NCBI GenBank assembly: GCA_025558095.1 | Contig: JAIVFI010000006.1 | Coordinates: 806,001-870,000 of the forward strand | Length of the DNA stretch: 64,000 bases | Direction: 5' to 3' | Source of the DNA: Hyaloraphidium curvatum | Lineage: Eukaryota; Monoblepharomycota; Hyaloraphidiomycetes; Hyaloraphidiales; Hyaloraphidiaceae | In this document: in pieces, positions 1-9,594 of the stretch | Layout: each line of letters begins with the position of its first letter | Position numbering within the stretch: the first letter of the stretch is position 1 | Translations under genes and position numbers: made by a program | Notes under the pieces: model-generated | What the model was told of the DNA's origin: nothing | The model's database searches: none | What the model saw: only the letters and a program-made list of their open reading frames with translations

Positions 1-11
1 CTGGCCAAAGA

Positions 12-2236
12 TCATTCCGCCTCGTTGCTCTCGAAGAACCGCCTCATGTCGGCCTCGGGCAGAAGAAGTGCCGCAGCGATCGCCTCTGCCGGATCCGCCG
101 CGGCCTCGATGTTGCCAGAGACCGTCCTCCCCAACTGCAGGCTGACTGTCGGTGCCCCGTCTGTCATGGGAGCGGGGCTGTCGGGCCGCACGCCCGACGC
201 TGCCATGGCCTCCCGGAAGTTGGCCGCGATCTGCCGCATAAGGGGCCCGAACCGCTTCGCGAGCCAGTCCAGCGTCCGTGCCGCGACCTTTGCGTCCTGC
301 TCGAGCGCGTCCGCCACGGCTGGATCCCCTCCCGACCCGCGGACCAGCGCCGCCGCGGCGAGCCCCAGCGATCCGAGGCGCAGCGCCGGGTTCACCGGAA
401 CAGAATGGGCCAGCTCGCACGCCGGATCCTCAGCCATCATCCCCGCCAGGGTCCGCGAAAGCAGGAGAGCCCTTTCGATCAGCTGGACCAGCGAGGGCGA
501 AGCCACAAGCGACGAGCCGCCGCTGCCGGGGAGCTCAGGGAGGAGGTGGTGCTCCATCATCATGCCCTGCAGGGAGGCAGCGACCCCGGCGACGGCGACC
601 GCGTGCGCCCGGTCGGCGAAAAAGTCGCGAGACTGCGAAAACAGTGGCCCCGTGACGCCCTCGGCGAGGGCAACCCCAATCCCAGATGGCATTGAGGTAA
701 AGAAGGCGTTCAACACAGCTGTGGAGACATCCACAAGGTCCACATAAAGTCTCTGAACGGGAGTGAGCTCCGAATCGGGCCGCCCGAGAATCTCGGCGGG
801 CTGGATGCTCTCGGCGGCGGCAAATGCCCGAATGCGGATGCGCAGACAGCGAAGGAGGTTGCCCACATGGTAGATGGACAGCTGGCTCGCACGGCAGGCA
901 AAGACGGGTTCCACCAGATCTTGGACAGCGCGCGCGGCGTTCTCGGGCGTCAGGCTCCGAGCGTAGGCGGAAAAGTCAACCGAGGCAGCCGGCGCAGCAC
1001 GACCCTCCTGCGTCGAAACAAGGAGCCGGAATGCTTCCTCGGGGTCGGGATGCTGGAAAAACACTTCGGGCGCCGGCAGGGGCAGGCAATGCGGTCCGAA
1101 GAAGTCGACCATGGGCTCCCTATGAACCACGTACGCGTGCGACCCTTCGATGCTGGCCAGCACGATCCACGCGCGCAGCACCATCTCGTTCCGGAGCCAT
1201 TCGTTGACGTCGGCGGGTGGTTGTGACCCGATGAAGCTCCCATCAGGAAGGATCGCCATCCGCCTCAGGAGTTCTAGACACGGCTGTATCAGCGGGCTGG
1301 CCTTGGGGATCTGCCCCAGCGGCAGAGCGACATTCCAGACCAGCAGCATGGTCTGCAGCGCTTCGAGGTCCGTCATCTGCGCGGAACCGGGTGCGCAGTC
1401 CAGGTACCCTGCGCAGACGAGCTCGGTCGCGGCGGCGAACAGGGCACGAGCAGAGGAGAGCCGAGTCATCTCGTCCAGGAAAGAAACCTCGGGGCCCGCG
1501 TCAATCAAGCCCCAGGCAGCGGCGGCGTAGGCCAGGGCGGCCGGGCGTTCGCGTCCGTAGAGTGGACCTCCGGGGGTAACAAAGGCGGCCTCGAAGACCT
1601 GTCGATGGAGGAGCGGGACCTTGCGATTGCGTCCCGAGAAAAAAGAAGAAAGAGCTGGATGCAGAAAGTCGCCGATGGTGAGGTCCGCGCCAGCCGGTGG
1701 TGGGGACGGTATCGAGTCGCCTGGGGATGGGAGTTTGGGGAGGAAAGTGTCCTCTGCGGGAACAAAGATGACCTGGGGCTGGTCAAAGCCGGCAAAAAGG
1801 ACCCGGAGGTCCGCCTGGCTCGAGTGCGAAGCGCTGGAGATCGACCGCGTATCCGTGGGGCTGGCGAGGCGACTCTCGGGACCGTCGCGAGTCCCAACCG
1901 GGGCGGGCTTGCGCCATTTCGCTTTCCTCGCGGCAAAAGCGTTGAGCCCGCGCCCGCCCGACCGAATGAGCGCTTCACGCTTTCGTCGCGAGATGCTGTA
2001 GTCCTGTTCGGTGCAGGGTTCGTTCCCGGCGACGCAGCGGAGGCAGCGCTCGCCAGCCGCCGGTCGCTCGCATTTTTTCTTTATCGTGGAGCACTCCAGG
2101 CTGAGAGAAGTGGTGGTGGTGAGCGGCCGGGCCAGCGAAGTCCACGAGAAAGAGCCCACCAGCTCGGCCGCTTGGGCGGGGGCTCCGCGTCATCGCGCCC
2201 CGAGACCTCCGGGTCGGACGCGGACGCGCTGGACAT
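12..2236 (-). CDS. Zn(II)2Cys6 fungal-specific transcription factor
   Basis: Two exons, 2236..2160 and 2100..12, about 721 residues. The intron (2159..2101) opens with GTGGGC and ends CTCTCAG. Splicing it creates the complete zinc cluster C26-x2-C29-x6-C36-x8-C45-x2-C48-x6-C55, with the basic stretch STIKKK between the second and third cysteines; unspliced, the first cysteine is missing, which is the main argument for this model. The middle of the protein holds a fungal-specific transcription factor region (a stretch FLHPALSSFFSGRNRK followed by LLHRQVF). Such proteins are DNA-binding nuclear regulators of metabolic genes. The target is unknown; no regulated cluster is obvious next to it. A GTG inside the intron could be mistaken for a start. 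Confidence is high for class, moderate for the exact N-terminus. Confidence 0.85.
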
Positions 2237-2796
2237 GGCGCACTTGGCGCGCCAGGTGCAGGGAGATCGGGGGAAGGGAAGTTGTTGTGGTTTGTGAAGT
2301 CGAGCGGCGGCCGGAGCGAACGCCCGCAGATCGGGCCAAAGGTCAAGCCCCAGGTCCGCAACCAGAAGACGCAGAGGGCGGATACGATCGGAGGGCGGGA
2401 TCTGTCCGACATGAACCTGGAACTATACCGTGCTGCTGTTGGCTATGGAGCCCGGCGACACCATTCAGAAAACCGCGAATTGCCTTGGGGCACTCGACCG
2501 GCCTGGACCGCGCCAGCCAGGAGGACCGCAGTGCCGACACACATCCCAACGGAGACGACCGACGCGACACGATGTGAAACGAACCTCGGGGATCGGATGC
2601 AAACGCTTGAAACTCGGCTTATCGAACCCGACATGGTGGCTGTTCGCTTCCGTGCAAGCTTTCGGCCGCCCCGACTACTTTCGCGATATCTTTCTGCCGG
2701 CGGTGCCCGTGCGGCGCGCCGATAGGAGACTCATTTCGATTCCAGCAATCCAACTCACATAGCTGTGAAAATGATTGGATATGGCTGAAGCAAAGT
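2237..2796. other. Intergenic stretch upstream of the Zn2Cys6 gene
   Basis: About 560 bases between the start of the transcription factor gene and the stop codon of the DHH phosphoesterase gene, both on the minus strand. I see no supported coding exon; short frames here lack family motifs and consistent GC-rich third positions. It should contain the promoter of the regulator and the 3' end of its neighbour. Confidence 0.4.
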
Positions 2797-3965
2797 CTAC
2801 GCCGCGGTCCACCGCTCAAACTCAGCGGAGTCGACCACGCACGAGCTGGCGTTCGCGTGCCCCCCGCCGCCAAACATCTGGCTCACGGCCGTCGTGTCCT
2901 CCTTCCCAATCGATCGGAAGGACACCTTGGTCTTACCCGGCTCCACAAAGTAGGCCACCACCCCGATCGCGGGCAGCCCCATGCCCCGCGACATCTCGGC
3001 AAGCTCGTTGCCGAGCTGCGACCGATGCTTCGCGAACGCGTCCGCCTCCTCCGCCGTGTCCATGCGGACCGCCATGCACTCCTTCGGGGGCTGGGCGGGG
3101 AGCCGCACCAGGAAAGCCTTGGCCAGGGCCGAGTCCACGAGCTTCTTGATGGCCGCCATCTCCTCCTTCCCCTGGGCCATCAGCGCGTCCGGATCGAGGG
3201 CAAGCAGGGCGTCAAAGATGCCCGGGTTGGTCTCGGTGGACAGGTCCAAGTCCAGCTTGCCGAAGCCCGCAGAGAACTCCTTGCTCCCCTCGAGCTTCCA
3301 GTTCCACAGGTCCGCGTCCTCGATATGGCACACGATCCGCGCCGTCGCTTCGGACATGGCGGGGCGGAAGTAGTCCCGGGCCATGGTCGCGCCCGACCTC
3401 AGCATGTCGATGTTGAGCTCCACGTTGGCCGGGGCAAGGCTCGCGTAACGGCCCGCCTCGACGGTTCCCTGTGGCACAGCCGGGCCCGATGGGCCGAACG
3501 AGCCCTTCAGTGCCGCCAGCTCCGCGCCCTCCGAGACGAGGTTTTCCATCGCCGTTTTGTGGTGGTCGAGCACGACGACCTTCCCCCGCGGCACCGCGGC
3601 GGCGACAGCCTCGACGAAGCCCTTGGGCCCCGTGAAGTCGACAAAGTACACCGTCTCATCGCCGGAGAGGGCGAGCTTGCCGGGTTCCGGGCGCGCGGTT
3701 ACGGCGAGCGGCTGGAACCGCGCCGAGGGGAGCGCAAGGCGGACCGAGAGCGCGGCGAAGATGCCGTCCGGGCAGGGCCAATCTGGCAGTCGCCAGCAAA
3801 AGGAAAGGGAAAAGGCGCCGAATGCCGTTGCAGGGCAACAGAACGTCCGCCAGAGGCGGCGGGACCGGGCAGACGCGTCGCGCAAACAAAGTGGCGTCAG
3901 GCACGTCGGGCAGGGGAATCGCGCGGCGGGGACCCACGGTAGACGCAGACGGCCTTGTGTGACAT
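2797..3965 (-). CDS. DHH/DHHA1-family phosphoesterase
   Basis: Two exons, 3965..3938 and 3782..2797, 337 residues. The 155-nt intron (GTGGGT...GCCAG) is the longest in the window; splicing it joins the first ten residues to the conserved motif YHWPCPDG (residues 9-16), which in this family binds metal near the N-terminus. Further motifs are VYFVDFTG near residue 54 (acidic D58), DHH at 82-84, and the C-terminal DHHA1 signature GGGGHANASSC near residue 314. DHH-family enzymes are metal-dependent phosphodiesterases or phosphatases acting on nucleotides, oligonucleotides or related molecules; the substrate of this eukaryotic subgroup cannot be read from the sequence. No targeting signal is obvious. 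Its neighbours do not suggest an operon-like link. Confidence 0.85.
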
Positions 3966-4540
3966 TGTTCTGAAGATCTGCCCCACTGCGTTCCGTCTGC
4001 AGAGTTGCTTTGGCGGTCGAGCGAACCGGAGAACTCGAAGCATCAACGCGGGTCCCTGCCGCGGCCCAGCGCCCGATGCGAGTGCTCCCAAAACAGAACT
4101 GGAATCGCAATTTTAGGATACTAGGAAGAAAGAAGCTTGATTGATTCTATTGCGCTCTAGTTGTTCGGGACCGGGAGGTTGGAGTTGTGCTTCCTCGGGT
4201 CACCGGCTACTACTGTGCGACCCGCGCCTAGTCCCGCCGACAACGCGAGGCAAGCCGCACGGGAAAGTGAAGAGCGTGCTGCGTCTCATACACTCGAGTG
4301 AAAAGCCATTTGAGAAGTTTCGGGGAAAGCGAGGTGTGGCGAACGACGTAGTTTTCGGATGGCTGAACTGGATCCTCGGCTTCCGAGAAGGTTCCCCAAG
4401 TTTTTCCCGTGGAACACGACCCCTGCGCACGACCGCACCCTCCCATCCGGGGGACTTCCGATTATCGCAACCTGTGGGGAAAGACCTCGTGCTTGCCCAA
4501 CCGCTCCCGCGCACGGACCGGATCTGCAGGTTCCGAGAAG
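3966..4540. other. Divergent intergenic region, DHH gene / MFS gene
   Basis: About 575 bases between the divergent starts of the DHH phosphoesterase and the MFS transporter. It should hold both promoters and 5' UTRs. Open frames exist on both strands but none has a recognisable domain, so I call no gene. Confidence 0.4.
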
Positions 4541-6157
4541 ATGGAGCCGCCCAGCGTGCCGCCCGCCTCTGCACCCCTTTCGCCCTCGGACACGCACCCC
4601 GGAGACCGCTTCAGCGAGCGGCAGAAAGCTGGCATCCTCGCCCTGACCTCCCTACTCTCCGTCCTCGCCCTGTTCGAGGGCGCGATCTTCACCCCCTGCC
4701 TCCTGGCCGTGCAAAAGGCTTTCGGCGTCTCCCCCGAGGTGGCCAACATGAGCATTACCTCGTATCTCGTCGCCACTGCCCTGGCCCCGCTCCTCTGGGG
4801 CACCCTCTCTGAGCGGCTGGGACGCAAGCCCATTTACGTCGTATCAATGGCGATCTGCCTCGTGTCCAGCGTCGCGCTGGTGTTTTCGCCCAAGTTCAAC
4901 ATCGGCTGGCTCATTGGATGGAGGGCCGTTCAGGGCTGTGGAGCGTGCGCGGCCTTTTCGGTTGGCGCAGGCACGATTGCGGTGGGTGGACGGTGCGGCG
5001 GCCACCGCAATGGGCACTTCACTGACGCCCATCGTCCCCTCGCAGGACATCTATCGCATCGAGCAACGCGGGCGCGCCATCGGCATCTGGACCATCGGCC
5101 CCCTCCTCGGCGCCATCATCGGGCCTGTCATCGGCGGGCCCGTTTCCGAGAGCTGGGGCTGGGAATACGTCTTCGCCGTCGTCGCCGTCCTCACCTTCGT
5201 CCTCCTGGCGGCCATCGTACTCTTCATGCCCGAGACGCTACCGTCGCTCGCCGAGGGTCAGGCAAGGCCAAAGATCAACCCCTTCTCCGCCTTCCCGGCG
5301 CTCCGCCACCTCTTTGTCGACATCCCGATCTACGCTCAAAGCCTGGCTCTGGGCGCGATGTACAGCTTCATCAGCATGATTGCGCGACAGCTGTACGAGG
5401 TCTATGGCTACACCGAGACGGCCACGGGCGTGTACGCCCTCGCACTCGGGATCGGTCAGCTCTTCGGATCGCTTGCGGGAGGCGTCATCGTGAGTTTGCA
5501 GGCAATCCAAGGCACACCCGGTGACTGACCGCGCATCTGGATCCGCAGGCGGACTTCCTCTTCAACCGCGCCCAGGTCAAGGTCAGCGAGACCCGCCTGC
5601 GGGCCTGCTACATCGGCTGCGTCGCGACCGGCACATCCTACATCGCCTGGGCATGGCTCACCTACTACGGCGTGCACGTTGCCCCGGGCCTGGTCTTCCA
5701 GTTCATCATCGGGTTCGCGTCGTGCCTCATTTTCACCCCGACCAGTGAGCCGCCGATTAGGCATGCAGACGGGCCAGAGACTGACCGCGATCCACCCGCT
5801 TAAGTGACCTACCTGATCGACATCTACATCATGGAAGCCGCCTCCATCTCCGCCATCTCCAACCTCTTCCGCCTCGCCGCCTCGGCCATCACCCCGCTCT
5901 TCTCCCCCGCCATGGAAGCCGCCCTCGGCATCGGCTGGATGTACACCGTCTGGGGACTCCTCATCGCCTTCACCATCCTGCCGCTGATCTGGCTGCAGGA
6001 GAAGGTGCTCTGGAAGACGAGGCTGCGCACGGCGCCGTGGTCCGAGGGCGCCGACGCGGGGTTGGGGAAGGTGGTGGACGAGGAGGTGCAGGTCGAAGGC
6101 AAGGTGATCACCGAGCGGGACTCGGGGGTCTCGGTGGAGAAGGAGGTGAAGGAGTGA
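4541..6157 (+). CDS. MFS drug:H+ antiporter (DHA1-like)
   Basis: Four exons: 4541..4981, 5046..5489, 5549..5744 and 5805..6157, giving 477 residues. Introns are 59-64 nt with donors GTGGGT, GTGAGT and GTGAGC. The protein has a short hydrophilic N-terminus, then the usual hydrophobic segments of a 12-TM major facilitator. Visible signatures are the motif-A-like loop WGTLSERLGRKPIY between TM2 and TM3 and, across the first splice junction, GTIADIYRIEQRGRAIG, the fungal DHA1 motif after TM4; the glycine-rich IGPLLGAIIGPVIGG follows. DHA1 proteins sit in the plasma membrane and export drugs, polyamines or metabolites by proton antiport. Substrate is not predictable. The C-terminus is hydrophilic and charged. 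No biosynthetic cluster surrounds it. Confidence 0.88.
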
Positions 6158-7520
6158 ATGCGGAGAAGCACACGTCGAGTGACTTGGAGGAGAGAGGAGC
6201 GAACTATATCATGTTGGGCACAATCCATCGCATACGCTCAGTCTCCTCCTCTTCCCTGCGCCATTTTCAAGGTTACATCTCCAGCAGCCGGGCATTTGTT
6301 GACCCAGGTGGTTTTGGAACAGGATTGATACCGGGCGCTTGACGCATGCATGTGCTGACAAAGCGCAGCTTCGGGGAGCTCCGCCTCCCCAGCGCACAGG
6401 AAACAGCACACTCCCCGCGCGGCCCGCCGCCGGAAACCCAAAGAAGATGGCCTGACTGATAATTGACGGTGCGCTACCCTGCTACCCGGGCCCGCCGCCC
6501 CCCACCTGACCTCCCCTTCTCCGCCCGACTCGCAATTCTCGCCGACCGCAACAGCCTGCGCGTGGGTCTACGCAAAGGCGACCAAGACCGAGTTCCGGTC
6601 GTGCGTGCTCGGGCCGCCGCCGGAGGAGGAGGAGATGCCGCGGAAGAGGGTGCTGCCGGCGGAGCAGGCTCGGCCGGCTGTGGAGGGCAAGCCCGCCGCG
6701 TCGCCCTCCCCGCCTGTCGGGCATAAGCTGCCCACGGGTCCCACGAAGCCGCCGGCCAGCGGCGTGGTGCGGCAGCAATAGGACTCCGGAACGGGGCCGA
6801 GGCGGGCCCGCCGCGCGCATGATCCCGCGCTCGGAAACCCTCCCACTGGGACCAAGGGCGGGGCGCGGGGGAACAACAGCGGGGCGGGACTGGTCGAGGG
6901 CCACGAAACCTTGATCTTTTGCCTGGATTGCGCGAATGATTTCGATGTATAGAATGACGGACACGGAGTTGTCGAGACTTCGGGTCGAGTCCGAGCGCGG
7001 AGGAAAGGCGTCCGTGCTGCCGTCCTGGGCCGGTGGAGCATTGGGGACGGATTGAGATGGCGCCAATCGCATTTCGAACACTCCTGGGGCAGTGTTGGTC
7101 CGCTTGCCTGCGGTTCGTCCGTGCTGGGTTGGAGGCGTTGCGCCCGAGCGGTGCACCAGGAACTGCCGCGCCATGGACGCCGATTCCGGCCAGACGGCCA
7201 TTTTCGTTCATGTTTCTCGATGCAAGCATTCGGATGGCGACCAGAATCTGCGGGTCGATGTACGCCGATTGGGATGGGGACGGCTCAAGGGTCCAAAAGG
7301 CTCCGCGGGCTGTGCCTCGAACGACGTCGGGGCAGCACCAGGGCCGGACTATAACAAGGGAGAGCACAGAAGCCATGGCCGCCCCGCCCGCCGTCGCCGC
7401 GGGGAGGGCCTACCCAGCACCGGGGATGTGGAGTTTCCGCGCCCTGACGAATGCATACACGGTGGCTGGAGGGGGAGCTGCTGTGCGGCATCCCCCCCAC
7501 TCAGAGAAAATGGACCGACA
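6158..7520. other. Long gene-poor interval
   Basis: About 1.36 kb between the MFS gene and the protease gene. Long open frames cover it on both strands, as expected for stop-poor GC-rich sequence, but none shows a family motif. One minus-strand stretch (about 6568..6813) has strikingly GC-rich third positions and is listed separately as a weak candidate. The right end should contain the protease promoter. Confidence 0.4.
6568..7041 (-). CDS. Weak candidate: small unrecognised protein
   Basis: An open frame of 157 codons. The C-terminal half (6568 to about 6813) uses almost only G or C at third codon positions, as real genes here do, and encodes a Gly/Ser/Cys-containing stretch ending in VLVAFA. 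The N-terminal half has mixed third positions and looks non-coding, so if this is a gene the first exon probably lies elsewhere. No domain, signal peptide or homologue is recognised. It may simply be GC-rich noise. Confidence 0.2.
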   Translation of the reverse strand: MLHRPRTAARTPFLRARTRPEVSTTPCPSFYTSKSFAQSRQKIKVSWPSTSPAPLLFPRAPPLVPVGGFPSAGSCARRARLGPVPESYCCRTTPLAGGFVGPVGSLCPTGGEGDAAGLPSTAGRACSAGSTLFRGISSSSGGGPSTHDRNSVLVAFA

Positions 7521-9467
7521 ATGACCCGGGAAAGGCGACGGGCGCCCGCGGGGCGGCGCGATCGGACATTTTGGGGCGGCCCGCGGTCGGCGGTGGCGGC
7601 GGCGTGGGCGCTGCTGGCGGCGCTGCTGCTCGGCGGCGCGGCCCCGCTGCCGCTCCGCCCCGCGGAGGTTGGCCCGACGGATCCCGGGGAATCCGGGCTT
7701 AGGCCGCGGGAATACCTTTTGCGGGACGCTTTAAGCCTTGCGCCCGGCGCGGAGGGGCGGGACAGACGGGCGTGGCCGGTGGGCCCGGCCGGGGCTTCCG
7801 CACAGCCAGTGCTCAAGATGCCCGACCGGCCGCGGACGTCGTCGACGCGGGCGACGACGCGGACGACCACCAGCAGGACGCGGCTGCTGGCGCTCGGCAC
7901 GAGGCTGTTCGACGAGGCGTCAAAGTCGACGTCCAAAACCGCCAGGTCGACGCCAACGGTGACGCGGACATCGACCTCCCGCTCGGAGACCCGCACGAGC
8001 ACTTCCTCTTCGCGGACACGCACCGCGACACGGACGTCGACGTCGCTGTCTGCCACCCGGACGGGCACGCAGACATCCTCTTCCCTCACCAAAACGTCTT
8101 CCTCGCGCTCGGCGACGCCGAGCTCCACCACCCGGACATCGACCTCCCGGACGCAGACCTCGAGCTCGCGGACGGCGAGCTCGACCTCCAGGCGGCAACC
8201 TTCGAGCTCGCGGACGTTGAGCTCCACCTCTCGCACACCAACCTCGAGCTCGCGGACTCTGAGCTCCACGTCCCGCACGCGAACCTCGAGCTCGCAGACG
8301 CGGAGCTCCACCTCCCGCACGCAAACCTCGAGCTCCCGGACAGCGAGCTCGACTTCTAGGACACAAACGTCGAGCTCGCGGACGCTGAGCTCCACCTCCC
8401 GGACGCAAACTTCGAGCTCGCGGACGCTGAGTTCTACCTCCGTCACCCGCACCCAGACCTCATCGACCACCACGCGCACTGCTACGACCACCGTGCCGAT
8501 CACCCAGGTCACCGTGCTAGACTCGCGGTGCTCATACATCCCCGGCGACATCCCGGGTTTCGCGCGCACGGAGCGGTACAACATCGACCTGCTCGTGTGC
8601 GGCGACCGCGCCGAGGACGGGAGCTTCCCGTACGACGGCGTGTTCGCCGAGGCGGCGCGGCGGTGGATGTCGGTCGTGGTGGGCGACGTGCCCACGCTCA
8701 CCCGGACGCAGCCGATCGAGGTCGAGGGGCACGACGGCGAAACCTGGGCCACGGTCAAGGCCGTCGACGACCTGCTCGTTGTGTGCACGGTGGACGACTT
8801 CGACGACGACACGCTCGGAGAGGGGGGCGTGTGGTGGACGCGGCCGCGGTTCCCGTTCCTGAGCAAGGTGCGGCTGAACGCCGCGCATGCCCAGAACCTG
8901 GCGGACCAGGGGCTGCTCCAGGATGTGGTGGGTATCGCCGGAATGCATGGAGAACCGGATGCAGTCGAGCTGATGCATTTTCCTGCGCAGGTGATGCACG
9001 AGATGGGCCACGCCCTCGGTTTCGGCATGGTCTGGGACCGTCCCGCGCTCAACCTCCTCAGCCCCCCGGACTGCTTCGACCGCGCCTCGCGCGGCGACTC
9101 CTTTTCCGCCTCCTTCACGGGCACCCGCGCGTGCGCCGCCAACAACAACATGGGCCTCGCGGGGGCGCCCAAGGTTCAGTCCGCCGCCGGCGAGGCGGGC
9201 GCGTGCGCGCACTGGGACGAGGGCACCTACGGCGCGGAGCTGATGACGTCGTACATCGCCGCGGGGGGCAGCCCGCTGTCGCTGCTGACGGTGGCGTCGC
9301 TCGAGGACATGGGGTACGTCGTCAACAGGTCGAGCGAGTGGGTGACGGGGAACTGGCGCCCGTCGAGGCTGGCGATGCTGGGCGGCGGGGGGAGCAAGGC
9401 GACGGCGAAGCTGGGGGATTGCCTGGCGCACGCGAGGGCCGAGGGGATCAACGTGGTGGAGGGGTGA
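7521..9467 (+). CDS. Secreted leishmanolysin-like (M8) metalloprotease with Ser/Thr/Arg repeat stalk
   Basis: Single exon, 648 residues. A basic N-terminus precedes a hydrophobic segment around residues 21-40 that can serve as signal peptide or anchor. Residues ~100-320 are a low-complexity stalk of repeated units such as TSSSRTLSSTSRTQ, likely extended and O-glycosylated. The catalytic domain follows: zincin motif HEMGHALGFGMVW with H493, E494 and H497, and downstream HWDEGTYGAELMTSY, whose H564 fits the third zinc ligand of M8 peptidases; SLLTVASLEDMGY is the usual region after it. M8 enzymes are zinc endopeptidases, often at the cell surface. A role in the cell wall or extracellular digestion is inference. 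The stop is 127 bases from the stop of the convergent secreted kinase. Confidence 0.85.
   Translation: MTRERRRAPAGRRDRTFWGGPRSAVAAAWALLAALLLGGAAPLPLRPAEVGPTDPGESGLRPREYLLRDALSLAPGAEGRDRRAWPVGPAGASAQPVLKMPDRPRTSSTRATTRTTTSRTRLLALGTRLFDEASKSTSKTARSTPTVTRTSTSRSETRTSTSSSRTRTATRTSTSLSATRTGTQTSSSLTKTSSSRSATPSSTTRTSTSRTQTSSSRTASSTSRRQPSSSRTLSSTSRTPTSSSRTLSSTSRTRTSSSQTRSSTSRTQTSSSRTASSTSRTQTSSSRTLSSTSRTQTSSSRTLSSTSVTRTQTSSTTTRTATTTVPITQVTVLDSRCSYIPGDIPGFARTERYNIDLLVCGDRAEDGSFPYDGVFAEAARRWMSVVVGDVPTLTRTQPIEVEGHDGETWATVKAVDDLLVVCTVDDFDDDTLGEGGVWWTRPRFPFLSKVRLNAAHAQNLADQGLLQDVVGIAGMHGEPDAVELMHFPAQVMHEMGHALGFGMVWDRPALNLLSPPDCFDRASRGDSFSASFTGTRACAANNNMGLAGAPKVQSAAGEAGACAHWDEGTYGAELMTSYIAAGGSPLSLLTVASLEDMGYVVNRSSEWVTGNWRPSRLAMLGGGGSKATAKLGDCLAHARAEGINVVEG
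7830..8500 (+). repeat. Coding tandem repeat (Ser/Thr/Arg stalk)
   Basis: Degenerate tandem repeat inside the M8-like protease gene. The DNA unit is about 42 nt (two 21-nt half units built from pieces such as gagctcgcggacgctgagct) and encodes alternating SSSRTLSSTSRTQ-like blocks. The repeat leaves other frames and the opposite strand open for long distances. Expected to vary in length between strains by slippage or recombination. Confidence 0.8.
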
Positions 9468-9594
9468 GGGCCAGCGGGGCCCGCTTGAGCATGGTTGTGC
9501 TGATTCAATTTGACAACTATCTATGTCTTTTGATCTCCCTCGTCCCCGAGCGCTCGCCGGAGGTTGTTTTCCCCACGATACATAAGAAGAGCTT

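Noticed and set aside
2101-2159. GTG start codon at 2159 for the transcription factor
   Set aside because: It is the intron donor; starting there loses the first cysteine of the zinc cluster, which the upstream exon restores.
7349-9172. 607-codon open frame on the minus strand opposite the M8-like protease
   Set aside because: It is the antisense of a stop-poor repeat and catalytic domain; no domain is recognisable and the plus strand has clear catalytic motifs.
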